The translations under genes were made by a program, and so were the position numbers. DNA of 35,847 bases from an uncultured Methanobrevibacter sp. (lineage in GTDB: Archaea > Methanobacteriota > Methanobacteria > Methanobacteriales > Methanobacteriaceae): contig NZ_CAMHFP010000019.1 in NCBI RefSeq assembly GCF_946184425.1, positions 1 through 35,847 of the forward strand, written 5' to 3'. The notes under the pieces were generated by a model. The model saw only the letters and a program-made list of their open reading frames with translations, made no database searches and was not told the DNA's origin. Below, piece by piece: positions 1 to 7,898 of this stretch. How positions within the stretch are numbered: position 1 is the stretch's first letter; every line of letters starts with the position of its first letter.

Positions 1-1407
1 ACTGGTAAAGCAATGATAGTTGCATATTCAAGACCAATTGCAATTAAAATGTATGAAAAAATACTGGAACTGCGTCCTGACTGGAATGAAAAAGTCAAAG
101 TCGTAATGAGCGGTTCTAATAAAGACCCTGAAGAATGGCATGAAATAATTGGTGACAAATCATATAAAAAAGAACTTGAGAAAAAATTTAAAGATGATGA
201 TGACCCAATGAAGATTGCTATTGTAGTTGACATGTGGCTAACAGGATTTGATGTTCCTTCACTTGCAACAATGTATATCTACAAACCAATGAAAGGCCAT
301 AATTTAATGCAAGCTATTGCGCGTGTAAATAGAGTATTCAAAGGAAAAGAAGGAGGACTCATTGTTGATTATATTGGAATAGCTTCTGACCTTAAAAAAG
401 CAATGAGTGAATACACAGAAAGAGATAATAAAAATTATGGGGATATGGATGTACATAAAGTTTATAACAAATTCAAAGAAAAATTAGAAGTTTGTCGTGA
501 CCTTTTCCATGGATTCGAATACAAAGAAAAATTTTTTGGTGATAGTGATTTAGAAAGATCCCAAGTCATTGCTGATGGTGTAAATTTCATGGAAGATTTA
601 TCTCGTGAAAACAAGAAAAAAGATTTTTTAAAAGAAGCATTAATACTTAAAAAATCATTATCATTATGTAGAAGTATAGCTAAAGAAGAAGAACGTCTTG
701 AAGCAGCATTCTTTGAAGCTGTGCGAACTGTTATTGTAAAAGTTTCTTCTGATAAAAAATTATCTATTCATCAAATTAATGAACAGATTACTAATTTGCT
801 AAATCAATCTATTAAAAGTACTGGAGTAATTAATGTAATAAATGTTAGTGATGAAGTATCGTTATTTGATCCAGATTTCTTAGATAAAGTTCGTGCTTTG
901 GATTCATCAAACTTGAGTGTCACTATATTACATAAATTACTTAATGATGAGGTAAAAGTTTATAATCGCACAAATATTGTTAAATCAGAAGAGTTTTCTA
1001 ATCTTTTAAAACAAACTATGAATAGTTATGTTAATGGACATATTACTAATGATGAAGTTATTGAAGAATTAATAAGGATTGCAAGACTTTTACGTGATGC
1101 ACATAAGGAAGGTGAAGAATTAGGTTTGACAGAAGAAGAATTAGCATTTTACAATGCAATTGCACTTCCTGAAAATATACATGAATTTTATGATAATGAA
1201 ACATTAATTAAAATTACTCAAGAATTAACTGATGCATTAAGAAGAAATAGAACAATAGACTGGCAGAAAAAAGAATCTGCAAGAGCTAACATGCGTAGGA
1301 CTGTGAAAAGACTACTCAAAAAATACAAATATCCTCCAGAGGATATGGAATTCGCTTTAGAAAAAGTTATTGCACAATGTGAATTGTGGGTAGATGAAGG
1401 CACATAG
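1..1407 (+). CDS. hsdR: Type I restriction enzyme R subunit (HsdR), C-terminal part only
   Basis: This is the motor and restriction subunit of a type I restriction-modification complex, which translocates DNA and cuts unmodified DNA. The frame is open from base 1, so the gene starts outside the window and the N-terminal nuclease and Walker motifs cannot be judged. What is present is the second RecA-like helicase lobe: the SF2 motif V-like stretch DMWLTGFDVPS and the motif VI-like QAIARVNRVF followed by GLIVDYIG. After these comes a long charged, largely helical C-terminal region that in this family contacts HsdM/HsdS. The stop lies 8 bp before hsdM, so the genes form an operon. Family assignment is firm. 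Whether the enzyme is intact is unknown. Confidence 0.93.
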   Translation, partial: TGKAMIVAYSRPIAIKMYEKILELRPDWNEKVKVVMSGSNKDPEEWHEIIGDKSYKKELEKKFKDDDDPMKIAIVVDMWLTGFDVPSLATMYIYKPMKGHNLMQAIARVNRVFKGKEGGLIVDYIGIASDLKKAMSEYTERDNKNYGDMDVHKVYNKFKEKLEVCRDLFHGFEYKEKFFGDSDLERSQVIADGVNFMEDLSRENKKKDFLKEALILKKSLSLCRSIAKEEERLEAAFFEAVRTVIVKVSSDKKLSIHQINEQITNLLNQSIKSTGVINVINVSDEVSLFDPDFLDKVRALDSSNLSVTILHKLLNDEVKVYNRTNIVKSEEFSNLLKQTMNSYVNGHITNDEVIEELIRIARLLRDAHKEGEELGLTEEELAFYNAIALPENIHEFYDNETLIKITQELTDALRRNRTIDWQKKESARANMRRTVKRLLKKYKYPPEDMEFALEKVIAQCELWVDEGT

Positions 1408-1415
1408 GTGATTTA

Positions 1416-2918
1416 ATGGCAAAAGAAAATAGTAGTGATATAGGTTTTGAAAAACAAATATGGGATGCAGCAGATGAACTAAGAGGTTCAATGGATGCAG
1501 CAGAATATAAACATGTAGTATTAGGTTTAATTTTCCTAAAATACTTATCAGATAAGTTTGAAGAAAGGTACCAAGAACTTGTCGAGGAAGGAGAAGGATT
1601 TGAAGAAGATATTGATGAATATACATCAGAAAATATATTCTTCGTTCCACCTGAAGCTCGTTGGTCAGAAATAGCTAAAAAAGCAAATACTGCAGAAAAT
1701 GGTAAAACAATTGATAATGCAATGAAAGCTATTGAAGATAAAAATAAATCACTCAAAGGAATATTGCCTAAAAACTTCTCAAGGCCAGAACTAGACAAAC
1801 AAAAGTTAGGGGCTGTCATTGACATATTTACAAATGTCCAAATGTCAGAAAAAGGAGATAAAAAAGATATATTGGGCCGTACCTATGAATATTGCCTTAG
1901 TATGTTTGCAGAAACTGAAGGTAAAAAAGCAGGAGAGTTTTATACTCCAGCATGTGTTGTAAAAACATTAGTTGCCGTTCTAAAACCATTTAATGGAAGA
2001 GTATACGACCCATGTTGTGGTTCTGGAGGAATGTTTGTACAATCTAAAAACTTTATTGAAAACCATAGTGGAAATATTAAAAAGATTTCTATTTATGGTC
2101 AAGAATCAAATCCAACAACCTGGAAGATGGCTAAAATGAATTTAGCTATTCGTGGTCTTGAAGCTGACCTTGGAGAACACCAAGCTGATACATTTTTAAA
2201 TGATTTACATCCAACATTAAAGGCTGATTTTGTAATGGCGAATCCACCATTTAATCTTAAGAAATGGGGTCAAGAACAATTAGAAGATGATCCTAGATGG
2301 AAATATGGAATTCCACCAAAAGGAAATGCAAACTTCGCATGGATGCAACATATGATACATCATTTATCACCAATAGGAAAAATTGGTTTAGTATTAGCTA
2401 ATGGATCATTATCTTCAACTTCATCTGGTGAAGGTAAAATCAGACAAGCTATTGTCGAAGATGATTTAGTAGAATGTATAGTTGCGTTACCTACACAATT
2501 ATTCTATACTACTGGAATACCAGTTTGTTTATGGTTTTTAAACAGAGATAAAAAACAAAAAGGAAAAACACTCTTTATTGACGCACGTGAAATGGGAACA
2601 ATGGTTTCAAGAAAATTACGTGAACTAACTGACGATGATATTAACATAATTGCAGATACATTCACTAAATTTGAAGAAGGAACTTTAGAAGATGAAAAAG
2701 GATTCTGCAAAGTTTGCGATTTAAATGAAATTGAAAAAAATGATTATATATTAACTCCTGGAAGATATGTTGGATTTAAACCAGAAGAAGATGACGGTAT
2801 CCCATTCGAAGAAAAAATGAAAACTCTAACAACAGAACTTGATGGTTTATTTAAAGAGTCTAATGAACTTGAAGGTAAAATCCGCCAAAGCTTAAAAGAT
2901 ATAGGTTTTGAATTCTAG
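1416..2918 (+). CDS. hsdM: Type I restriction-modification methyltransferase M subunit (HsdM)
   Basis: This is the adenine-N6 DNA methyltransferase subunit, which works with HsdS to protect host sites. At 500 aa it is normal length for the family. An N-terminal helical HsdM domain covers roughly residues 5-150. The SAM-binding motif I is seen as DPCCGSGGMF near residue 198, preceded by GEFYTPACVV. The catalytic motif IV is NPPF at residue 276. The start is chosen at ATG 1416 because AGGTGAT lies three bases upstream. The gene follows hsdR by 8 bp and precedes hsdS by about 30 bp. All key motifs are intact, so methylation activity is expected. Confidence 0.96.
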   Translation: MAKENSSDIGFEKQIWDAADELRGSMDAAEYKHVVLGLIFLKYLSDKFEERYQELVEEGEGFEEDIDEYTSENIFFVPPEARWSEIAKKANTAENGKTIDNAMKAIEDKNKSLKGILPKNFSRPELDKQKLGAVIDIFTNVQMSEKGDKKDILGRTYEYCLSMFAETEGKKAGEFYTPACVVKTLVAVLKPFNGRVYDPCCGSGGMFVQSKNFIENHSGNIKKISIYGQESNPTTWKMAKMNLAIRGLEADLGEHQADTFLNDLHPTLKADFVMANPPFNLKKWGQEQLEDDPRWKYGIPPKGNANFAWMQHMIHHLSPIGKIGLVLANGSLSSTSSGEGKIRQAIVEDDLVECIVALPTQLFYTTGIPVCLWFLNRDKKQKGKTLFIDAREMGTMVSRKLRELTDDDINIIADTFTKFEEGTLEDEKGFCKVCDLNEIEKNDYILTPGRYVGFKPEEDDGIPFEEKMKTLTTELDGLFKESNELEGKIRQSLKDIGFEF

Positions 2919-2948
2919 ATTAGATAGGAATCATAGGTGCGTGATAAT

Positions 2949-4124
2949 TTGAGTCTAAAATGGAAAACCGTCGAACTGAAATCAATTGCTGATGTCACTA
3001 TGGGTCAATCTCCAAAATCTGAATTTTATAATGAGGATTTTGAAGGAATGCCTTTTTTACAAGGTAATAAAACTTTTGGAGATAAATATCCTTCATTTGA
3101 ATTATATACTACTTCAGTTAAAAAAGTAGCTAAAAAAAGTAGCGTATTAATGAGTGTTAGAGCACCTGTTGGTGATTTAAATATTGCTCAAGAAGATATA
3201 TGTATTGGAAGAGGAGTATGTGGGCTTCAAATGAAAAAGGGAGATAATGAATTTTTATATTATCTTCTTATGGCCAATATTAGTAATTTAATAAATAAAG
3301 AAAGTGGGACTGTATTTGGTTCTATTAATAAAAATGATATTGAAACTTTTGAAGTTACATTGCCCGAAAGTCTTGAAGACCAAAAAAAGATTCTCACCAT
3401 CTTAAAAGATATAGATGGAAAAATTGAAGCATGTAAGAACATGAATAGGACTTTAGAAGATTTATTAATATCTATTTATAATAATTGGTTTGTCTACTTT
3501 GAAAATTGTAGTGAATTTAAACCTGATGAAAACTTTGGTAAAATACCTAAATCCTGGTCTGTGGAAATGTTAAATAATCATGTGGATTTTGTAACCGGTG
3601 TTGAACCGGGAAGTAAAAATTATCATGAAAAACCAGAACCTAATGACATTCCATTTATACGTGTTGGAGATTTGGGATCAAGAGACAATATGGTATTCAT
3701 TGACAAATCAATTTCAAAAAATAAAATATTAGTTTATGATGATATTGTTCTATCATTAGATGCAACAGTAGGAATTGTTAAAATGGGTTTGGAAGGAGCA
3801 TACTCAACAGGGATGAGAAAATTAGTTATTAAAACAGATGAAATTAATAAATCATTCCTATATTGTTTAGTCAAATCAAAAAGAATTCAAAGAATTATTG
3901 AAACTTTCGCTACTGGAACAACAATTCTTCATGCTGGAAAATCAATTAAACATATGGATTTTGTCTTACCTGATAAAACTACAATGGACGAATTTAATAA
4001 ATTTGGTGAACCAATATTGTCACAAATATTATCAAATAAAAAAGAAATTGAGAATTTAACTCAATTAAGAGATGAGTTACTCCCAAAATTGATGTCTGGT
4101 GAAATCGATATATCTAAGATATAG
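2949..4124 (+). CDS. hsdS: Type I restriction-modification specificity subunit (HsdS), intact
   Basis: HsdS recognises the bipartite DNA target and carries two target-recognition domains separated by conserved helices. Here the first domain covers about residues 1-140 (opening with ADVTMGQSPKSEFYN), a central helix follows (KILTILKDIDGKIEACKNMN), the second domain begins near GKIPKSW, and a C-terminal helix ends TQLRDELLPKLMSGEID. The length, about 391 aa, is full for the family. The likely start is TTG 2949, because GTGAT lies just upstream exactly as in the next gene. GTG 2937 in the same frame is an alternative. No frameshift is seen. Confidence 0.92.
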   Translation: MSLKWKTVELKSIADVTMGQSPKSEFYNEDFEGMPFLQGNKTFGDKYPSFELYTTSVKKVAKKSSVLMSVRAPVGDLNIAQEDICIGRGVCGLQMKKGDNEFLYYLLMANISNLINKESGTVFGSINKNDIETFEVTLPESLEDQKKILTILKDIDGKIEACKNMNRTLEDLLISIYNNWFVYFENCSEFKPDENFGKIPKSWSVEMLNNHVDFVTGVEPGSKNYHEKPEPNDIPFIRVGDLGSRDNMVFIDKSISKNKILVYDDIVLSLDATVGIVKMGLEGAYSTGMRKLVIKTDEINKSFLYCLVKSKRIQRIIETFATGTTILHAGKSIKHMDFVLPDKTTMDEFNKFGEPILSQILSNKKEIENLTQLRDELLPKLMSGEIDISKI

Positions 4125-4155
4125 ATAGATTAAAATTTGTCCATAGGTGATAAAT

Positions 4156-4713
4156 TTGAGTTTAGATTCCTATTCTGTTAAAGAAATTAGAGATATTTGT
4201 AAGATAAATGGTTTATCTTACTCAAAAAAAGATAATTGGAATTTTTTTAATTATTTGGATACAAAAAATATTACCAAAGGCGAAATTAATGAAATTAAAT
4301 ATTTAGATCCATCAATAGAAAAAATTCCCAGCAGAGCCAAACGAAAAGTCAATATTGATGATATTATAATATCAACCGTACGACCAAATCAAGAGCATTA
4401 TGGCATGATAAAATATGAAATGGATAATTTTCTTGTTTCTACAGGATTTACTACATTAACAGTTGATAAATCAAAAGCAATTCCAGAATTTATTTATTAT
4501 TATATTACTCAAAACCACATAACTGAAGCATTACAGACAATTGCAGAACAAAGTACAACTTCTTATCCTTCAATTAGACCATCAGACATAGGAGACATTA
4601 TTATAAATTTGCCTCCACTTGAAATTCAAAAAGGAATTAGTGATATCTTATCAAATATTGAATATAAAATTGAAAGTGGTAAAAATATTTTAAATCAAAT
4701 TCTAGAAAATTGA
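4156..4713 (+). CDS. Second HsdS, N-terminal half (gene broken by a frameshift)
   Basis: This is the first half of a second, different specificity gene. It has one target-recognition domain plus the conserved helix (ISDILSNIEYKIESGKNILNQILEN), then stops at TGA 4711. The frame one base over (from codon ATT 4709, GAA 4712) is open without interruption through 4756 into the next segment and reads through a linker into the HsdS hallmark LLFKHWFIDF. A single-base indel near the short A run at 4705-4715 would therefore join the two parts into one gene of about 417 codons. The start is TTG 4156 with AGGTGAT upstream. A half-HsdS may still work as a homodimer or with the downstream half. A sequencing error is also possible. 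Confidence 0.82.
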   Translation: MSLDSYSVKEIRDICKINGLSYSKKDNWNFFNYLDTKNITKGEINEIKYLDPSIEKIPSRAKRKVNIDDIIISTVRPNQEHYGMIKYEMDNFLVSTGFTTLTVDKSKAIPEFIYYYITQNHITEALQTIAEQSTTSYPSIRPSDIGDIIINLPPLEIQKGISDILSNIEYKIESGKNILNQILEN

Positions 4714-4756
4714 AATAAATAAAAAGATAAATAAAAATTTACATCAACAACGGAAA

Positions 4757-5413
4757 TTGTTATTTAAGCATTGGTTCATTGATTTTGACCAATTTTCAAG
4801 TTATGAAATGAAAGATACAACATTTGGTTTGATTCCTAAATCATGGGAAATATATGACTTTAAAGAAATATTAACAAAAAGAACAGAAAAAAGTAATGAT
4901 GATTCTATCCCAATGTTTTCTGTTACAAATACAGGAATTCATCCAAGAGAAGATAAATTTAATAAGAAACTCTCAGCGAGCACTTCTAAATTTAAATTGA
5001 TTTATAAAAATGATTTAGTATTTGGTATGAGCAGAGAAATACTTAATTGGGGATTAATGGATGAACAAATTGGAGGAGTTAGTTCTGCATATCATATTTT
5101 TAAAATCAACGAAAAAAAAGTTAATCCATTCTATTTAAAATCATTTATTGAAAATTACATGCCATATTTTAAAGATATCATAAAACCAGCATCAAGAGAA
5201 GGTCAAGGCATAGATCAAAATATATTAATGATAAAACAAATTTATGTGCCTCCAGAAAATATTTTTAAAGAATTTTATCAAATCGATATGAAATATAACA
5301 ATTTAATTAATATTAATAATAATGAAATTGAGATATTAACTCAATTAAGAAACATATTGCTTCCTAAGTTAATGTCGGGTGAGATTGATGTCTCAAAGGT
5401 AAATTGTGAGTGA
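4757..5413 (+). CDS. Second HsdS, C-terminal half (frameshifted continuation)
   Basis: This is the second half of the broken hsdS. It begins with the conserved LFKHWFIDF junction helix, followed by a second target-recognition domain opening at LIPKSWEIYDF and a C-terminal helix ending TQLRNILLPKLMSGEIDVSK, nearly the same as the C-terminus of the intact HsdS. No good ribosome binding site precedes TTG 4757, which fits continuation from the upstream segment and not an independent gene. The open frame actually reaches back to 4709. The target-recognition domains differ from those of the first HsdS, so the restored protein would have another DNA target. Confidence 0.8.
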   Translation: MLFKHWFIDFDQFSSYEMKDTTFGLIPKSWEIYDFKEILTKRTEKSNDDSIPMFSVTNTGIHPREDKFNKKLSASTSKFKLIYKNDLVFGMSREILNWGLMDEQIGGVSSAYHIFKINEKKVNPFYLKSFIENYMPYFKDIIKPASREGQGIDQNILMIKQIYVPPENIFKEFYQIDMKYNNLININNNEIEILTQLRNILLPKLMSGEIDVSKVNCE

Positions 5414-5489
5414 AATGCATTATCAAAATCAAAACTAGAAAACAGTGATTGATGGAGAATGATTATTTATTAAATATTGAAGGTTAAAT

Positions 5490-5978
5490 ATGAAAGATGA
5501 TTTATGGAAAATTTATGATGCAAATAAAGAATGGATTAAATTTGCAGATACAAAAGCAATTGCATTTATTGCAATAATTGGAGTTATTTTTAATATTTTT
5601 TATAGGATTTGTGATGAATTATTTAGTTTAGAAAATGCAAATATTATAAAAGTATTATTCATTTTAGGGATTGTTCTTTTGTTGATCTCATTAGTTCTTT
5701 CAGTAATTTCTATGTTTCCAAGGTCCAGTAAAGCTAATAAAAACATTATTTATTATAAATCAGTGAATGATAATTTTGATAATGAAGAAGAGTATTATAA
5801 TGAAATTAAGATTTCTGAAAATTCTTTGTGCAAACAATTAAGTTATCAAAATTATCAATTATCTGTTGTAGCAACAAAAAAGTATCTTATTGTAAAATAT
5901 GTGTTAATTACATTTGTAATAGGTTTTGTATTAAGTACTATTTGTGTTCTTTTATTTAAAGTAGGGGTGATTTTTTGA
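5490..5978 (+). CDS. PycTM-like membrane effector (Pycsar effector domain family)
   Basis: This 162-aa membrane protein resembles the effector of Pycsar (pyrimidine cyclase system for antiphage resistance). In the known family the effector senses cCMP or cUMP and damages the membrane. The N-terminal helix carries the signature WIKFADTKA at residues 15-23. Hydrophobic segments follow at about 23-38, 55-76 and 134-160, with a charged cytosolic loop between the last two. The gene ends inside the start of the cyclase gene (4-bp overlap, TTGA), so the two are translationally coupled. It sits 76 bp after the type I R-M locus. Recognition rests on the N-terminal motif, topology and partner. The ligand is not visible from sequence. 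Confidence 0.78.
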   Translation: MKDDLWKIYDANKEWIKFADTKAIAFIAIIGVIFNIFYRICDELFSLENANIIKVLFILGIVLLLISLVLSVISMFPRSSKANKNIIYYKSVNDNFDNEEEYYNEIKISENSLCKQLSYQNYQLSVVATKKYLIVKYVLITFVIGFVLSTICVLLFKVGVIF

Positions 5979-6691
5979 TTTACAATTATAAATTAGGAAG
6001 AAAGAGAGTTGAAAAAATTCTTAAGAATAATTTGAAAGTAATTGATAAAAAAAAGTTACCTAATTCAGAAGTTTTAACATTTGGTAATTCTTATTATTCA
6101 TGGATAGCAAGTATTTTTGTGGATATGCGTAATTCTTCAAGTTTATTCAAAAATGAAGATGCTAAGAAAGTATCAAAAATAATGAAGAGTTTTACTTCCG
6201 AATTAATCGAAATTTTAAGGGACAGTAATAATCAAAGAGAAATTGGCATAATTGGGGATTGTGTTTATGCAATTTACACAACACCTACTAAAAAAGATTT
6301 GAAAGATTTATATTTGAGAGCTCTATATTGTAATACGTATATTGTAATGTTAAATAAATTATTGAGTAAATATGGGTTGTCAAATTTTGAGGCAGGTATT
6401 GGCTTGGCCTGTGGTAAAACTCTTGTAATCAAAGCTGGAAGAGAGCATGTGGGCATTAATGACACGATTTGGATAGGTGATTCTGTTGTTGATGCTTCTA
6501 ATTTTTCATCTATTGCAAATAAAGGGGATTATGGTGAAATATTAATGTCTAAGCGATATTACGATAATTTATTCAGTATTCGTCCAGGAATTAAAAATTA
6601 TTTTGATGGAATGTCCTCAAAATATGGTTATTGTTATTCGGGAAATGTGGTAAATGGTGAATTTTATAATTGGATAAAAAATAATTTATAA
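5975..6691 (+). CDS. Class III nucleotide cyclase, PycC-like (Pycsar pyrimidine cyclase candidate)
   Basis: This 238-aa protein is a minimal, soluble class III cyclase with no sensor domain, as in PycC proteins. The first metal-binding aspartate is D50 in FVDMRNSSSLF, which corresponds to the DxRGST-type motif. The second is D95 in IGIIGDCVYAIY. A later conserved block reads INDTIWIGDSVVDASNFSSIAN. At the places where typical class III enzymes have the transition-state Asn and Arg (VNxAxR), this protein appears to have Val and Asn, which is unusual. The start is TTG 5975 with GGGGTGAT three bases upstream, inside the preceding gene. Its pairing with a PycTM-like protein argues for a cCMP/cUMP alarm function. 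An ordinary cyclase with another nucleotide product cannot be excluded. Confidence 0.78.
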   Translation: MIYNYKLGRKRVEKILKNNLKVIDKKKLPNSEVLTFGNSYYSWIASIFVDMRNSSSLFKNEDAKKVSKIMKSFTSELIEILRDSNNQREIGIIGDCVYAIYTTPTKKDLKDLYLRALYCNTYIVMLNKLLSKYGLSNFEAGIGLACGKTLVIKAGREHVGINDTIWIGDSVVDASNFSSIANKGDYGEILMSKRYYDNLFSIRPGIKNYFDGMSSKYGYCYSGNVVNGEFYNWIKNNL

Positions 6692-6850
6692 ATTATATTT
6701 TTACATGTATTAAATTGTGATTTTAGTTATCATTACAGTAAGTCAATATTATTATAAACTGATAAAATTACAAGTTGAAAGCAATATTGCCTCAGACTTA
6801 TATCAAAAAGCTTTTATGTGTCTTTATTCAATTAATAATTAGTGATTATT

Positions 6851-7249
6851 ATGAATAAAGAAAAAATAAGAACATATGATGAACTTGAAGATGATGAAAA
6901 AGAAGTACTTGATAGTTTCAGGAAAATGAAGCTGATGTATGACCATGCCAGATTCAAATTACATAGGCTTCAAGTTGAAGATCTCATTAATGATTATGAA
7001 CGGCTTAAAAAATTACGTGAAGAAATCCAACTCAAATACTTTTCAATTTATGAGGAATTGTTGGCTGAAGATTTAATCGAGGGTGAATTAGATGCTGGTG
7101 TTTGGGGAATTACTCGTGAGCATGAAAATGAAGTTTGGGATTCTGAACTAAGATTAATGAGTGATATTAAAACTAATTTTGATATAGGTATTGCTATGAT
7201 TGAAAGTGGTGAAGCTGAGCAATCTATTATTGATGCAGAAAATTGGTGA
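6851..7249 (+). CDS. Small acidic coiled-coil protein, probably of the provirus
   Basis: The protein has 132 residues if started at ATG 6851, which has GTGAT four bases upstream; the frame is open to GTG 6842. It is highly charged and helical, with likely coiled coil over residues 15-75 and no membrane segment or recognised motif. Its C-terminal end, DIGIAMIESGEAEQSI, resembles the ELGAKLIAMGEAENTI stretch of the small protein at 14797-15045. This suggests a shared family and places the gene with the integrated element and not with the defence island. It stands alone, upstream of the capsid operon. The function is unknown. Confidence 0.7.
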   Translation: MNKEKIRTYDELEDDEKEVLDSFRKMKLMYDHARFKLHRLQVEDLINDYERLKKLREEIQLKYFSIYEELLAEDLIEGELDAGVWGITREHENEVWDSELRLMSDIKTNFDIGIAMIESGEAEQSIIDAENW

Positions 7250-7263
7250 ATCGATTTTTAACT

Positions 7264-7287
7264 GTTAATGCTATTGTTAATGTTAAT
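7264..7287. promoter_or_regulatory. GTTAAT hexamer cluster upstream of the capsid promoter
   Basis: Three GTTAAT hexamers (GTTAAT, a 6-bp gap, then two in direct tandem) lie about 45 bp upstream of the TATA element of the capsid operon. The same tandem hexamers recur in other intergenic places of the element (11645-11662, 11734-11745, 14258-14269 and the end of the repeat at 23990). They are a candidate operator for an element-encoded regulator. Confidence 0.4.
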
Positions 7288-7332
7288 CTCAACTTCACAA
7301 AACTTTTAAAAAAGTAGCCATTATATATAAAT

Positions 7333-7347
7333 CTTTATATATTATAA
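7333..7347 (+). promoter_or_regulatory. Archaeal TATA promoter of the capsid operon
   Basis: An AT-rich TATA element (CTTTATATATTATAA) lies about 50 bp before the start at 7393. This allows a short leader carrying the GGAGGA ribosome binding site. A typical transcription start would be near 7365-7370. Confidence 0.45.
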
Positions 7348-7392
7348 GTAATAAATTAAGTAATATTAAGATTTAAGTGGAGGACATATATA

Positions 7393-7887
7393 ATGGCAGA
7401 TTCTATTATTTTACTTGAAGAAAGAAAAGAAGTCACAACTTTCTTATTAGATGAAGGTACAATTACTGCAACCACCGTAACAACTCCAACTGGAGAAACT
7501 CCAGGATATGAGTACGCAGGAAACAAAGTTAAAGTCGATGATGCTGTAACCTTATCTGCAAACTCAGATATTGGAAAACCAACTGTAAAAAAATATACTG
7601 CAGCTGAAGGTGAAATCATTTTAGGTATTGCAGTCAACGATCCAGTTACAATGACTGGTGGTAAAAGAAAAACAGCCATCCTTGTATTAGGACATTTATT
7701 CAGATTAAAATTAGCTAGCGGTTTATCTAACATTGCCGTTAATGATAAAATAGCTTTAACTAGTACTGGAGCTATTAAATCTGATGACGGAGAATATATT
7801 GCAATGCACCCTGTTGCAAGCTCAGATGATTACAAATACATTGAAGTATTCAGACCATACGATATTGGCACCACAGGCCAAACTTAA
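7393..7887 (+). CDS. Capsid cement / head decoration-like protein
   Basis: The gene encodes a 164-aa protein with a mostly beta, Gly/Thr/Val-rich sequence and no membrane segment. The pattern around GEIILGIAVNDPVTMTGG, then a valine-rich strand and NDKIALTSTGAIKS, resembles the DUF2190 / capsid cement family, small beta-barrel proteins that decorate HK97-type shells. The position directly before two capsid genes (11 bp gap) supports a head role. The start is ATG 7393, with GGAGGA about ten bases upstream. The assignment comes from pattern and context; a different head-associated protein is possible. Confidence 0.65.
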   Translation: MADSIILLEERKEVTTFLLDEGTITATTVTTPTGETPGYEYAGNKVKVDDAVTLSANSDIGKPTVKKYTAAEGEIILGIAVNDPVTMTGGKRKTAILVLGHLFRLKLASGLSNIAVNDKIALTSTGAIKSDDGEYIAMHPVASSDDYKYIEVFRPYDIGTTGQT

Positions 7888-7898
7888 GGTGATAATTA

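Noticed and set aside
1218-1825. Minus-strand open frames over hsdR and hsdM
   Set aside because: They are shadows of strongly supported coding frames and lack ribosome binding sites.
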